Positions 36,162 through 48,425 are shown, counted from the first letter of the stretch. The stretch is 64,000 nucleotides of DNA from Stenotrophomonas sp. BIGb0135 (GCF_024810105.1 NZ_JANUDX010000007.1:167562-231561); one strand, 5' to 3'. Made by a program: numbers and translations. Notes: generated from the letters alone by a model not told the origin.

Positions 36162-36190
36162 GATAGGATACTACTAATTTCCATCCTATC
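36162..36190. promoter_or_regulatory. Operator palindrome overlapping the marR promoter
   Basis: GATAGGAT (36162-36169) and ATCCTATC (36183-36190) are perfect inverted 8-bp arms with a 13-base AT-rich spacer. A minus-strand promoter reads through it: -35 TTGATA (36192-36187) and -10 TATCCT (36170-36165), with a 16-base gap. The predicted transcript starts about 5 bases before the marR ATG, so the mRNA may be nearly leaderless; no Shine-Dalgarno is visible. This fits MarR autorepression. folE, divergent, begins 125 bases to the right. Confidence 0.75.
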
Positions 36191-36314
36191 AATACCCCCA
36201 GCCCAACCGCAGCCCAATGCCTGGCGCGCGCTGGACGGCCCCGGGCCCGGCGCGGGGGGACGCCCGAGGGGTCTGTCGGGTACGATGCTCGCCCCCCTTC
36301 GGGTGCTGTATGTA

Positions 36315-39169
<2,855 letters not shown>

Positions 39170-39187
39170 ACGGACCACCGATAACGC

Positions 39188-42100
39188 ATGGCCATTTCCA
39201 AGCACACCCCCGCCCTGTTCACCGACGGGCTGCCGGATCCGCGGCTGCAGCAGTTCCGCATGCGCCGCCTGCAGGTGCACAACTGGGGCACCTTCAACGG
39301 CCTGACCGAAGTGCCCATCGCCGAGCGCGGCTTCCTGTTCGTGGGCCGGTCCGGCTCGGGCAAGTCGACCCTGCTCGACGCCATGTCGGCGATGCTGGTG
39401 CCGCCGTCGATCGTCGACTTCAACGCCGCCGCGCGTGAAGCCGAGCGCAGCGGCCGCGACCGCAACCTGGTCTCCTACGTGCGTGGCGCGTGGGCCGACC
39501 AGCAGGACCGCGGCACCGGCGAAATCGCCACCCAGTACCTGCGCAAGGGCGCGACCTGGACCGCACTGGTGCTGGAATACCGGGCCGGCGATGGCCGCGT
39601 GGTCAGCCTGGTGCGCCTGTTCTGGATCGCCGGCAACGGCGCGGCGGCCGCCGACGTGCGCAAGCACTACCTCATCGCCGAGCGTCCGTTCGATATCGCC
39701 AAGGACCTGGGTGGCTTCGACCTGGACCTGCGCAAGCTCAAGCAGCGCCTGGGCGACGTGCACCACTTCGACAGCTTCGTCGGCTACGCAGAGCGCTTCC
39801 GCCACCTGCTCGGCATCGACAATGAGATGGCGCTGCGCCTGCTGCACAAGACGCAGTCGGCCAAGAACCTGGGCGACCTGAACGTCTTCCTGCGTGACTT
39901 CATGCTGGACACGCCCAAGACCTTCGATGCCGCCGAGCGCCTGGTGAGCGACTTCGCCGAGCTCGATGGCGCGCACAAATCGGTGGTCACCGCGCGGCGC
40001 CAGGTCGAAACCCTGTTGCCCGCGCGTGCGCTGCATGCCGAGCTGAAAGCAATGAACCTGCAGCGTGCCGACGAGGAGACGCTGAAGCTCGGGCTGGACA
40101 GCTTCCGCGAATCGCGCCTGCAGCAGCTGCTGGAAAAGCGCCTGCAGGAGATCGATGTCCGCCATCGTGGCCTGCTCGGCGAAGAAACCCAGCGCCGCCA
40201 GGGGCTGGCCAACCATGAAGAGCACCTCGCCGAACTCGAGCTGCAGCGACGCCAGCAGGGCGGCGAGCGCATCGAGGAACTGGAGCGCGAACACGGGCGT
40301 GCCCAAGCCGAGCGCGACCGCCGCCAGGCAAAACGCGAGCAGGCCCGCCAGGCCGCGCAGACGCTGGGCGACGCGTTGCCCGACGACGCCCACGGGTTTG
40401 CCGAACTGATTGCCCGCGCGCAGGGCGAACTGGACAACCGCCAGCAGGCGGCCGCCGCGCTGGACGATGCCATTACCGAGCGGTTGTCCGGCAAACAGGA
40501 CGACACGCGTCGCTTCTGCGATGTCCGTGCCGAGCTGGAGGCGATGGAGCGCAACCCGTCGAGCATTCCCGCGCCGCTGCAGAAGCTGCGCAGCCGCATG
40601 GCCGAGGAAACCGGCGTCCCCGAGGCGGCACTGCCGTTCGTGGGCGAGCTGGTCCAGGTCCGCCAGGAGGAGGGCGCCTGGCAGGGCGCGATCGAGCGCG
40701 TGCTGTTCGGCTTCGCGCAGTCGCTGCTGGTGGACGACAAGCATTACAACGAGGTCAATGCGTGGGTGAATCGCACCCAGCTTGGCATGCGGCTGACCTA
40801 CTATCGCGTGCGTCGCAATGACGATGCCATTGCGCGCCAACCGTCGGCACGTTCGCTGCTGCACAAGCTGGAGTTCCGCGACAGCCCGTTCGAGCCGTGG
40901 CTGCGCCGCGAGCTCGGCAAGCGCTACGACTACGAGTGCGTCGAGGCAAAGCAGCTGCGCGACGTGGAACGGGGTATCTCGCGCGAAGGCCAGGTCAAGC
41001 ACCCGGGCGACCGCTTCGAGAAGGATGACCGCAACGCGATCGGCGATCGCCGCCGCTGGCTGCTTGGCTTCAGCAATACGGAAAAACTGGCGGTGTTCCG
41101 CAAGGAAGCCCAGGAGCTTGCCCAGCGCATCGCTGCCTGCGACGAAGACGTCGCCCGGCTGCGCAGCCAGCGCGATCGTGACAACGACCGTCGCCTGGCC
41201 TGCAACCAGCTGGTGAACTTCGTCTGGGAAGAAGTGGATATCGCCACGGCGGTCCAGCGCCTGCAGGACATCGAGTCCTCGCTGCGCGAACTCAAGGAAG
41301 GCAACGCCGACCTGGCCCGGCTGGCCCAGCAGATCGACCAGGCCCGCGCGGATATCGCGCAGGCACGCCGCACCTACGAAGACACCCGGGTCGAGCTGGC
41401 CCAGCACGCCCGCGAGCGCGACAAACTCGATGCCCAGCGCCAACGCAGCCGTGCGCTGGTGCTGCCGGCGCTCGGCGCCACCCAGGAAGCGGGGCTGCAG
41501 CTGCGCCTGGAGCGGCTGGGGGGGCTGAGCCTGGAGACGCTGGAAGCGCACATGCGCGAGATCAGCAAGGGCATCAACGAGAGCCTCGCCGCCTCGCAGC
41601 AGGACGTGCACCGCGTCGAGACCCAGCTGGTGGCCTGCTTCCGTCGCTTCGCACAGGCATGGCCGGAGGAATCCGGTGACTTCACCGCGTCGGTGGCCTC
41701 GGCCGAGGACTTCCTCGCCCGCCTGCAGCGCCTGGAGCGCGATGGCCTGCCGCAGCACGAAGAACGCTTCTTCGACCTGCTGCAGAACCAGAGCAAGAAC
41801 AACCTGCTGGCCCTGCAGCGGCACAGTGCCGAGGCACGCAAGTCGATCGGCCAGCGCCTGGACGAGGTCAATGCCTCGCTGGAGCAGGTGCCGTTCAACC
41901 GCGGCACGCTGCTGACCATCGAGCTCAGCGACCGGCGCCTGCCGGAGGTGCTGGAGTTCCACCAGCAGCTGCGCGAAGTGCTGTCGCACCACCAGACCGA
42001 AGAACGCGAGGTGGCCGAAGCGCAGTTCGCGGTGCTGCGTGAACTGGTCAAGCGCCTGGGCTCACAGGAAGGCGAAGACCGGCGCTGGCGCGAGAACGTG

Positions 42101-42559
42101 CTCGACGTGCGCCTGCATGTGGAATTCATCGGCGTCGAGCTCGATGCTGCTACCCGCCAGCAGGTCGAGATCTACCGCAGCGGCGCCGGCAAATCCGGTG
42201 GACAGCGGCAGAAGCTGGCCACCACCTGCCTGGCGGCCGCGCTGCGCTACCAGCTCGGCGGCGCCGAAAGCCAGCTGCCCAGCTACGCCGCCGTGGTGCT
42301 CGACGAAGCCTTCGACAAGGCCGACAACGAGTTCACCGCGCTGGCGATGAACATCTTCGAGAACTTCGGTTTCCAGATGGTGGTGGCCACGCCGCTGAAG
42401 TCGGTGATGACGCTCGAACCGTTCATCGGCGGCGCCTGCTTCGTCGAAATCAGCGGCCGCCACGACTCCGGCGTGCTGCTGATCGAGTACGACGAGGAAG
42501 CCAAGCGCTTGAAGCTGCCCGAGCGCAGCCGCCAGCAGGACGCCGAACCGGTCGCCTGA
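39188..42559 (+). CDS. jetC: JetC/MksB-like SMC ATPase
   Basis: This 1123-aa protein is the loop-extruding motor. Walker A is FVGRSGSGKSTLLDAM at about residues 51-66. A long coiled-coil arm covers about 300-880 and includes EELEREHGRAQAERDRRQAK. The ABC signature is SGGQRQKLATTCLAAALRY (near 1002), and Walker B is AAVVLDEAFDKADNEF (near 1034). The hinge region contains FGFAQSLLVDDKHYNEVNAW. JetABC complexes of Wadjet recognise and condense plasmids for cutting by JetD, while MksBEF act on the chromosome. No jetD follows, so this may be a chromosomal MksBEF or a partial Wadjet. Confidence 0.88.
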   Translation: MAISKHTPALFTDGLPDPRLQQFRMRRLQVHNWGTFNGLTEVPIAERGFLFVGRSGSGKSTLLDAMSAMLVPPSIVDFNAAAREAERSGRDRNLVSYVRGAWADQQDRGTGEIATQYLRKGATWTALVLEYRAGDGRVVSLVRLFWIAGNGAAAADVRKHYLIAERPFDIAKDLGGFDLDLRKLKQRLGDVHHFDSFVGYAERFRHLLGIDNEMALRLLHKTQSAKNLGDLNVFLRDFMLDTPKTFDAAERLVSDFAELDGAHKSVVTARRQVETLLPARALHAELKAMNLQRADEETLKLGLDSFRESRLQQLLEKRLQEIDVRHRGLLGEETQRRQGLANHEEHLAELELQRRQQGGERIEELEREHGRAQAERDRRQAKREQARQAAQTLGDALPDDAHGFAELIARAQGELDNRQQAAAALDDAITERLSGKQDDTRRFCDVRAELEAMERNPSSIPAPLQKLRSRMAEETGVPEAALPFVGELVQVRQEEGAWQGAIERVLFGFAQSLLVDDKHYNEVNAWVNRTQLGMRLTYYRVRRNDDAIARQPSARSLLHKLEFRDSPFEPWLRRELGKRYDYECVEAKQLRDVERGISREGQVKHPGDRFEKDDRNAIGDRRRWLLGFSNTEKLAVFRKEAQELAQRIAACDEDVARLRSQRDRDNDRRLACNQLVNFVWEEVDIATAVQRLQDIESSLRELKEGNADLARLAQQIDQARADIAQARRTYEDTRVELAQHARERDKLDAQRQRSRALVLPALGATQEAGLQLRLERLGGLSLETLEAHMREISKGINESLAASQQDVHRVETQLVACFRRFAQAWPEESGDFTASVASAEDFLARLQRLERDGLPQHEERFFDLLQNQSKNNLLALQRHSAEARKSIGQRLDEVNASLEQVPFNRGTLLTIELSDRRLPEVLEFHQQLREVLSHHQTEEREVAEAQFAVLRELVKRLGSQEGEDRRWRENVLDVRLHVEFIGVELDAATRQQVEIYRSGAGKSGGQRQKLATTCLAAALRYQLGGAESQLPSYAAVVLDEAFDKADNEFTALAMNIFENFGFQMVVATPLKSVMTLEPFIGGACFVEISGRHDSGVLLIEYDEEAKRLKLPERSRQQDAEPVA

Positions 42560-42580
42560 CCGGTCGGCACGGCTGCGCCG

Positions 42581-43116
42581 CACCGGCACCGGCAATCGCG
42601 CGCCCACAACGGCAACTCCCGCGCCGGCAACGGAAATCCTGAGCCGGCACCGGAAATCCCGCGCCTGCAACGGAAATCCTGCACGGGAAACGGAATCCCG
42701 CACCGGCACCGGAAATCCCGCACGGGCAACGGAATCCCGCACGGGCAACGGAATCTCGCACCGGCACCGGAAATCCTGCACGAGCAACGGAATCCCGCAC
42801 CGGCACCGGCAATCCCCGCACCGGCACCGGAAATCCCGCACCCGCAACGGAAATCCTGCACGGGCAACGGAATCCCGCACCGGCACCGGAAATCCCGCAC
42901 CGGCAACGGAAATCCCGCGCCGGCACCGGAAATCCCGCACCGGCAACGGAAATCCCGCACGGGCAACGGAATCCCGCACCCGCACCGGAAATCCTGCACC
43001 GGCACCCGAATCCCGCACGCGCAACGGAATCCCGCACGCGCAACGAAATCCCGCACCGGCAACGGAATCCCGCACCCGCAACGGAAATCCCGCACCGGCA
43101 ACGGAAATCCCGCACC
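42581..43116. repeat. Tandem minisatellite, about 27 units of 19-20 bp
   Basis: Starting 21 bases after the jetC stop, the DNA is an array of degenerate units with consensus CGCACCGGCAACGGAAATCC. Units are 20 bases or, with one A fewer, 19. Variation is mostly CACC/CGGG/CCCG after CGCA and CAC/CAA before CGG. I counted 27 units. There are no spacers, so it is not CRISPR. It ends where a GTAG palindrome begins. The whole gap 42560-43192 holds only these repeats. Frames open through it on the minus strand are a by-product of composition. Confidence 0.9.
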
Positions 43117-43119
43117 CAC

Positions 43120-43142
43120 GTAGAGCCGACCGTTGGTCGGCT
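43120..43142 (+). repeat. GTAG-headed palindrome (SMAG/REP type), copy 1
   Basis: GTAG is followed by the stem AGCCGACC-GTT-GGTCGGCT, ending at 43142. The sequence is identical over 25 bases (GTAGAGCCGACCGTTGGTCG plus GCTGC) to the copy at 44022. This is the SMAG class of repetitive extragenic palindromes known in Stenotrophomonas maltophilia. Confidence 0.9.
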
Positions 43143-43166
43143 GCTCCATCACCGGTCGCCAACCCC

Positions 43167-43189
43167 AGTGCCCCGGCACTCCGCTCTAC
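43167..43189 (-). repeat. Second, inverted GTAG palindrome
   Basis: On the minus strand the sequence reads GTAGAGCGGAGTGCCGGGGC, with AGTGCC-CC-GGCACT as a short stem (43167-43180) and GTAG at 43189-43186. It points toward copy 1, making an inverted pair with GTAGAG and CTCTAC at the outer ends. Confidence 0.7.
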
Positions 43190-43192
43190 GCG

Positions 43193-43969
43193 TTACCCGG
43201 CAAACGTATCCCAGCCCATCCGCGCGATCAGCACCACCACCAGGCCGACGAACAATTTGCGGATGAAGGGCGTGCCGCCCCGCAGCGCCAGCCGCGTGCC
43301 CACCACCGAGCCGATGATGTTGGCGGCGGCCATCGGCAATGCGAACAGCCACAGGATGTTGCCGGTCGGCACGAAGAACGAAATGGCGGCCACGTTGGTC
43401 GCCAGGTTCACCACCTTCGAGGCGGCCGAGGCACGCAGGAAATCCAGGCCGAAGAAGCGCACGAACAGGAAGATCAGGAAGCTGCCCGTACCCGGCCCGA
43501 AGAAGCCGTCGTAGAACCCGATCACCGCACCGATCGCCAAGGCCGTGACCAGCTCCTTGCGCCCGATCTCGCGCGGCCGGTGCAGCGCGCCGAAATCCTT
43601 CTTCCACAGCGTGTAGCCGAGCATCGCCACCAGCAGGACCAGCACCAGCGGACGCACCGCATCCTTGGGCAGCAAACTCACCGCCGTGGCGCCGGCAAAG
43701 GAGAACACGAAGGCGGTGCCGGCCGCGAACAGCACCGGTCGCCACGGGAAGCGCACGTTGCGCGCATAGCGGAACGCGGCCGCAGCGGTGCCGAACATCG
43801 AGCTGAACTTGTTGGTGCCAAACAGCATCGCCGGGGTGTGCTGCGGCAGCACCGTGAACAGACCGGGCAACTGCACCAGCCCGCCGCCGCCCACGGCCGC
43901 ATCGACCAGGCCGGCGATGAAGGCGATCGCCACCAACCACAACAGCTCAGGGGGAACCAGCTCGAACAC
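43193..43969 (-). CDS. TauE/SafE-family sulfite/anion permease
   Basis: This 258-aa inner-membrane protein has about seven to eight helices. The two TauE signatures are seen: AGLVDAAVGGGGLVQLPGLF near residues 20-40, and FYDGFFGPGTGSFLIFLFVR near 140-160. The GTG at 43967-43969 gives the usual start MFELVPPELLWLVAIAF; a TTG at 43987 is less likely. The family moves sulfoacetate, sulfite or other anions. It lies between GTAG palindromes on both sides. Confidence 0.9.
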   Translation of the reverse strand: MFELVPPELLWLVAIAFIAGLVDAAVGGGGLVQLPGLFTVLPQHTPAMLFGTNKFSSMFGTAAAAFRYARNVRFPWRPVLFAAGTAFVFSFAGATAVSLLPKDAVRPLVLVLLVAMLGYTLWKKDFGALHRPREIGRKELVTALAIGAVIGFYDGFFGPGTGSFLIFLFVRFFGLDFLRASAASKVVNLATNVAAISFFVPTGNILWLFALPMAAANIIGSVVGTRLALRGGTPFIRKLFVGLVVVLIARMGWDTFAG

Positions 43970-44021
43970 GGCGACACCGCAACGCAAGGCGCGCCAGCAT
44001 ACGCCTGGCCCCCAGCACCCG

Positions 44022-44044
44022 GTAGAGCCGACCGTTGGTCGGCT
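44022..44044 (+). repeat. GTAG-headed palindrome (SMAG/REP type), copy 2
   Basis: GTAG at 44022-44025 is followed by AGCCGACC-GTT-GGTCGGCT, identical to copy 1 at 43120 and in the same orientation. It lies between the TauE permease start and the YchJ-like gene. Confidence 0.9.
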
Positions 44045-44085
44045 GCCCCGGCATCGGCACAGGGCAAACGCGCGACAATGCCCGC

Positions 44086-44475
44086 ATGAGCAACCCCGAC
44101 CCCTGTCCCTGCGGCCGCCCCCTGGCCTACACCGCCTGCTGTGGCCTCTATCACGCCGGCGCCCACGCCCCCGACGCCGAGGCCCTGATGCGCTCGCGCT
44201 ACAGCGCCTACGTCAAACAGCTGCCGGACTACCTGCTGGCCAGCTGGCATCCGTCCACGCGCCCGGACGCGCTGTCGCTGGACGAACCGGCCCACCAACG
44301 CACCCAGTGGCTCGGCCTGACCCTCCACCAGCACACTGTCGCCGACCCGGACCACGCACAGGTCGACTTCACCGCCCGCTACAGAATCGGCGGCGGCAGC
44401 GCGGTCAAGATGCGCGAACACAGCCGCTTCGTCCGCGAAGACGGCCGCTGGTTCTACCTCGACGCGCTGCCCTGA
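44086..44475 (+). CDS. YchJ-family SEC-C zinc-binding protein (UPF0225)
   Basis: This 129-aa protein starts [20 protein letters not shown], where the CPCG---CCG cysteines bind zinc as in SEC-C motifs. Then [20 protein letters not shown] and WHPSTRP mark the NTF2-like YchJ core, which ends [20 protein letters not shown]. The ATG at 44086 gives the standard length. It is convergent with the GGDEF gene, overlapping its end by 22 bases. Its function is unknown. Confidence 0.88.
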   Translation: MSNPDPCPCGRPLAYTACCGLYHAGAHAPDAEALMRSRYSAYVKQLPDYLLASWHPSTRPDALSLDEPAHQRTQWLGLTLHQHTVADPDHAQVDFTARYRIGGGSAVKMREHSRFVREDGRWFYLDALP

Positions 44476-45794
44476 GCCGCCTCGCGGCTGCGCACCGCCA
44501 CCGGCCGCTGCTGGCCGTGGGCGCGCACGCAGTTGCGCCCGGCATCCTTGGCCGCGTACAGCGCCTGGTCGGCCGCCTTGATCACCGCCTGGGCGTCGTC
44601 GCCCGCGCGGTGGTCGGCCATGCCGATGCTCACCGTCACCTGCACCACCGTGCCGCCGCCGCCGCGGCCGCGCTGCAGGCGGCCCACCGCGTCGTCCTGC
44701 GCGCGCGCGGCGCGGTCGCGCAGCTGTAGTCGGCTGGCCTCCACCGTCGCCCGGACCGCCTCCACCGCCTCCACGCAGGCCGGGGCGGGGCGGTCCAGGA
44801 ACACCAGGGCGAATTCCTCGCCGCCGTAGCGGAAGGCCCGCCCGCCGCCGCCCACCTCGGCCAGCCGCGTGGCCACCAGCTTGAGCACGTCATCGCCATT
44901 GTCGTGGCCATGGGTATCGTTGAAGCGCTTGAAGTGGTCCACGTCCACCATCGCGATCGTGTAGGTCGCGCCCACCCGTTGCAGGCACTCGTTCAAGGCG
45001 CGGCGCCCGGGCAGCCCGGTCAGCTCGTCGCGGTAGGCCATGTGGAAGGATTCCTGCAGCATCGCCGACACGATCAGCAGCAGCGCGGTGCTGGCCAGTG
45101 CCGGCAGCAGCGCCGGCGACAGGAACACCCGCGGCAGCATCGCCCATACCACCAGCAGCGCGATCAGCATCGCCGTATGCAGCGGCCGCGGCTGCCGCAG
45201 TGCCTGCGCGCCGAGGCCGACCAGGGCCGCCACGAACACCAGCGTGGGCAGCTGCGCCAGCCGGCTCCAGCCGGTCGGCAGCCACGCCCAATGGTGGTCC
45301 GAGAGCAGGTCATGCATGCCCTGCGGCCCCTGCGCGGCAAGCAGGGCGAACACGCCTACCGCCGCGCCACTGACCACCCCGCGCAGCAGCAGGTCCTCGC
45401 GCAGGCGGCCGCGCTCGGGCCACAGCCCATGCAGCGCGAACAGCAGCGGCAGCCACAGCGAGACCGAGTGGAACAGCAGCGGTGTCAGCGCGGTGACCGC
45501 ACCGGTGTTGAGGAAGCTGCCGACCAGGCCATGCAGCATCGCGAACGCCAGCGCGATCGCCAGCAGCAGGCACACCGCGCGCACGCGGTTGTAGATCAGG
45601 CCCAGGCCGATGCCCAGGCAGGTCAGCACCAGCGGCAGGATCCGGTGCACGGGGCTGCCCACCTCATCGGCCGGCGTGGCCCACCACAGTCCCATCCCCA
45701 CCAGCATGGCGGGCAGCAGGAACAGGTAATGGCCAGGCTGGCGTAGCAGGTGGTTGCGCAAGGACGGTTCCACGGGTGTGGGCCGGCGCGCCAT
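44454..45794 (-). CDS. Membrane-bound GGDEF diguanylate cyclase
   Basis: This 446-aa protein has about seven to eight membrane helices in its first 250 residues, such as [17 protein letters not shown] and [20 protein letters not shown]-terminal GGDEF domain starts at [20 protein letters not shown]. Catalytic features are [20 protein letters not shown] and the A-site [10 protein letters not shown]. The signature is GGEEF, which is active in known enzymes. It should make c-di-GMP from GTP. The domain carries a Gly-rich insert ([13 protein letters not shown]) before the VSIGMA motif. ATG 45792-45794 was chosen over an upstream GTG. Confidence 0.92.
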   Translation of the reverse strand: MARRPTPVEPSLRNHLLRQPGHYLFLLPAMLVGMGLWWATPADEVGSPVHRILPLVLTCLGIGLGLIYNRVRAVCLLLAIALAFAMLHGLVGSFLNTGAVTALTPLLFHSVSLWLPLLFALHGLWPERGRLREDLLLRGVVSGAAVGVFALLAAQGPQGMHDLLSDHHWAWLPTGWSRLAQLPTLVFVAALVGLGAQALRQPRPLHTAMLIALLVVWAMLPRVFLSPALLPALASTALLLIVSAMLQESFHMAYRDELTGLPGRRALNECLQRVGATYTIAMVDVDHFKRFNDTHGHDNGDDVLKLVATRLAEVGGGGRAFRYGGEEFALVFLDRPAPACVEAVEAVRATVEASRLQLRDRAARAQDDAVGRLQRGRGGGGTVVQVTVSIGMADHRAGDDAQAVIKAADQALYAAKDAGRNCVRAHGQQRPVAVRSREAAQGSASR

Positions 45795-45930
45795 GGCTGC
45801 ACGTGCAAACCGGACCACACAGGCGATGGTCTTCCCGATAGCGGCCGCTGCGTATTCAACTTGAGTGCGTCACATGATCTGAGCCTTGCCATGACATGCC
45901 GCTCACCGCGGCTGGCCGATCCTGAGCGCG

Positions 45931-47232
45931 ATGAATACCGCCGTCGCCTCCGCACCGCCGCCCGCCACAACGCATGACGCAGCACTGGCCGTCCGCTACG
46001 CCGGGATCCGCGCGCGCAGCGTGGCGCTGGCCGCCCCGCTCAGCCCCGAAGACGCCATGGTGCAGAGCATGGCCGACGCCAGCCCGAGCAAATGGCACCT
46101 GGCCCACACCACCTGGTTCTTCGAACGTTTCGTGCTGGGCAGCCGGCCCGACCACGCCCCCTTCGACGCCGACTGGCACTACCTCTTCAACAGCTATTAC
46201 CAGAGCATCGGCCCGGCGCACGCGCGGCCGCAGCGCGGCCTGCTGTCGCGCCCGTCACTGGCGCAGGTGCTGGAGTACCGGGCCCGGGTCGACCAGCAGG
46301 TCATCGCCCTGTTGCAGGCCGACGCGCTCGACCCGCAGGCGCGCCACCAGCTGCTGCTCGGCCTGCATCACGAACAGCAGCACCAGGAACTGCTGCTCAC
46401 CGACATCAAGCACGCGCTGTGGAGCAATCCCCTGCAGCCGGCCTACCGCGACGACCTTGCCCGCCACGAGGCGCCCGCCATTCCACTGGAGTGGCGCGAC
46501 GCCCCCGAGCAGATCGTCGAGATCGGGGCGCCGGCCTGGCCCACGCACCCTGCCTTCGCCTACGACAACGAATCCCCCGTGCATCGCGTGCTGGTCCCGG
46601 CCCACGCGCTGGCCAACCGTCCGGTCAGCAACGCCGAGTACCGTGCGTTCATCGAGGCTGGCGGCTACCGCGACGTCACCCTGTGGATGAGCGAAGGCTG
46701 GGCGCTGTGCCAGGCCGAAGGCTGGCAGCACCCGCTGTACTGGGACGACGCGCTGGAACGCGAGTTCACCCTGGGCGGCTGGCAGCGATTGGATCGGCAT
46801 GCGCCGGTCTGCCACCTCAGCTATTTCGAGGCGGACGCCTATGCGCGTTGGCAAGGCGCGCGCCTGCCCACCGAGTTCGAATGGGAAGCCGCCGCCGCCG
46901 GCCAGCCAGCGCACGGCCATTTCGCCGACGCCGACCGGCTGCATCCCGGTGGCGCCAGCGCGCCAGGGCAGGGCGCCGACACCGCCTTGTTGCAGCTGTT
47001 CGGCGACGTCTGGGAATGGACCAGCAGCGCCTACGGCGCCTATCCGGGCTTTCGCCCCTTTGCCGGCAACCTCGGCGAATACAACGGTAAATTCATGAAC
47101 GGCCAATGGATCCTGCGCGGCGGCAGCTGCGTGACCCCCGAGGGGCATGTACGTGCCAGCTACCGCAACTTCTTCGCACCGTCGGCGCGCTGGCAGTTCT
47201 CCGGCCTGCGCCTGGCGCGGGACCTGGCATGA
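45931..47232 (+). CDS. egtB: Ergothioneine biosynthesis sulfoxide synthase EgtB
   Basis: This 433-aa non-heme iron enzyme joins hercynine with cysteine or gamma-glutamylcysteine using oxygen. The iron ligands are in the N-terminal DinB-like domain: His in WHLAHTTWFFERF (about residues 55-67) and the pair in LHHEQQHQELLLTDIKHAL (about 145-163). The C-terminal half is a formylglycine-generating-enzyme-like domain with EWEAAAAGQPAHGHFADADR, WTSSAYGAYPGFRPF and ILRGGSCVTPEGHVRASYRN. Its stop overlaps egtD (ATGA), so the two form the minimal ergothioneine operon. Confidence 0.94.
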   Translation: MNTAVASAPPPATTHDAALAVRYAGIRARSVALAAPLSPEDAMVQSMADASPSKWHLAHTTWFFERFVLGSRPDHAPFDADWHYLFNSYYQSIGPAHARPQRGLLSRPSLAQVLEYRARVDQQVIALLQADALDPQARHQLLLGLHHEQQHQELLLTDIKHALWSNPLQPAYRDDLARHEAPAIPLEWRDAPEQIVEIGAPAWPTHPAFAYDNESPVHRVLVPAHALANRPVSNAEYRAFIEAGGYRDVTLWMSEGWALCQAEGWQHPLYWDDALEREFTLGGWQRLDRHAPVCHLSYFEADAYARWQGARLPTEFEWEAAAAGQPAHGHFADADRLHPGGASAPGQGADTALLQLFGDVWEWTSSAYGAYPGFRPFAGNLGEYNGKFMNGQWILRGGSCVTPEGHVRASYRNFFAPSARWQFSGLRLARDLA

Positions 47233-48203
47233 GCACGGTCAGTGACGCGCTCGAGGCGCTGACCGACCTGCAGCCGGACCGTGCGCGGATCACCGCCGAC
47301 ATCCTGCAGGGGTTGTCCCAGCGGCCGCGCCAGTTGCCATCCAAGTACTTCTACGACGCACGCGGCTCGGCCCTGTTCGAACAGATCACCCGCCAGCCCG
47401 AGTACTACCCCACGCGCACGGAACTGCACCTGCTGCAGGACTGCGCCGCCGATATCGCCAGCGTGGTCGGCCCGCGCCTGCACGTGGTCGAACTGGGCAG
47501 CGGCAGCGGCCGCAAGACCGAACTGCTGCTGCACGCGCTGGCCGACCCGGTGGCCTATACGCCCATCGAGATCTCGCGCGCCGCCCTGCTGGCCAGCATC
47601 GCGCGGCTGGCGCAGGCCCTGCCGGACATTGAAATGCTCCCGGTCTGCGCCGACTTCACCCGCCCGGTACAGCTGCCCGAATCGCAACGCGAACCGGCGC
47701 GCCGCCTGCTGTTCTTCCCCGGCTCCACCCTGGGCAACTTCGCCGCGCCCGAGGCCGTCAGGCTGCTGCAGGCGATGCGCCAGACCATGGGCGCTGACGG
47801 CATGGCCCTGATCGGCATCGACCTGCACAAGGACCCGGCGCTGATCGAAGCGGCGTACAACGATGCGGCCGGCGTCACCGCCGCGTTCACCCTCAACCTG
47901 TTGGCAAGGCTCAACCGCGAAATCGGCAGCGACTTCGACCTGGACGCCTTCCAGCACCGCGCCCGCTACAGCGTGGAGCGGCTGCGGATCGAGACCGAGC
48001 TGGTCAGTACCCGCGCGCAGACCGTGCACGTGGCCGGGCAACCGTTCGACTTCGCCGAGGGCGAGGCGATGACCGTGGAATACAGCCACAAGTACACCGA
48101 GGCCGCGTTCGCGGCGCTGGTGGCCCAGGCGGGCCTGCAGGTCTGCACGCGCTGGAACGCCCGCGATCCCGCCTTCGAGCTCGCGCTGCTGCGCCCGGTC
48201 TGA
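47229..48203 (+). CDS. egtD: L-histidine N-alpha-methyltransferase EgtD
   Basis: This 324-aa SAM-dependent enzyme makes hercynine by trimethylating histidine. It has the family opening LPSKYFYDARGSALFEQITR and EYYPTRTELHLLQ. The SAM motif is VVELGSGSGRKTELLLHAL (near residue 85). Then LLFFPGSTLGNFAAPEAVRL and LIGIDLHKDPALIEAAYNDA follow, and the end is MTVEYSHKYTEAAFAALVA. The ATG at 47229 overlaps the egtB stop. It is the partner of EgtB; the thiol is then released from the sulfoxide by a lyase not seen here. Confidence 0.94.
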   Translation: MSTVSDALEALTDLQPDRARITADILQGLSQRPRQLPSKYFYDARGSALFEQITRQPEYYPTRTELHLLQDCAADIASVVGPRLHVVELGSGSGRKTELLLHALADPVAYTPIEISRAALLASIARLAQALPDIEMLPVCADFTRPVQLPESQREPARRLLFFPGSTLGNFAAPEAVRLLQAMRQTMGADGMALIGIDLHKDPALIEAAYNDAAGVTAAFTLNLLARLNREIGSDFDLDAFQHRARYSVERLRIETELVSTRAQTVHVAGQPFDFAEGEAMTVEYSHKYTEAAFAALVAQAGLQVCTRWNARDPAFELALLRPV

Positions 48204-48218
48204 CGCACTCCCGCCGCG

Positions 48219-48425
48219 GCGCACTGGCTGCTCACCACCGCGCGGGATCCGCAGGCCATCGCCGTGGCGATCGAACAGCACAAAAAGACCCCCCAAGTTC
48301 TGGGACGATGCCCGCTTCGTGGCCACCGTGCTGATCTAACCCGGCGTGGACGCAGTGTCGCGACCGCGCTCGATGCCATTGCCGTGAGCGAACTGATCCG
48401 CGACCTGGAAGCCCTGCGCGCCTGA
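48219..48425 (+). pseudogene. Decayed fragment of a WGR/DUF4132 gene
   Basis: The DNA reads AHWLLTTARDPQAIAVAIE, which matches AHWLMTIATDPAACAVAMR inside the intact gene downstream (near 49850). After a C-run the frame shifts and reads PKFWDDARFVATVLI then a stop, matching EKFWNHARFAATVLV. A large deletion then joins directly to IAVSELIRDLEALRA plus stop, matching the last residues of the intact gene at 52600-52648. So this is a paralogue reduced by deletion and frameshift. The 23-base identity in the tail region suggests recent duplication or gene conversion. Confidence 0.85.

Noticed and set aside
42581..43116. CRISPR array
   Set aside because: Units are contiguous and degenerate without unique spacers, and there are no cas genes.
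42062..43179. Minus-strand frames through the minisatellite coding for repeats like GISVAGAGFPLRVRD
   Set aside because: The 19-20 bp unit is not a multiple of three and simply lacks stop codons on that strand, so several frames are open together. No ribosome site or relative is seen.
42560..43192. A jetD nuclease gene after jetC
   Set aside because: Only repeats and palindromes are present; no frame has nuclease motifs.
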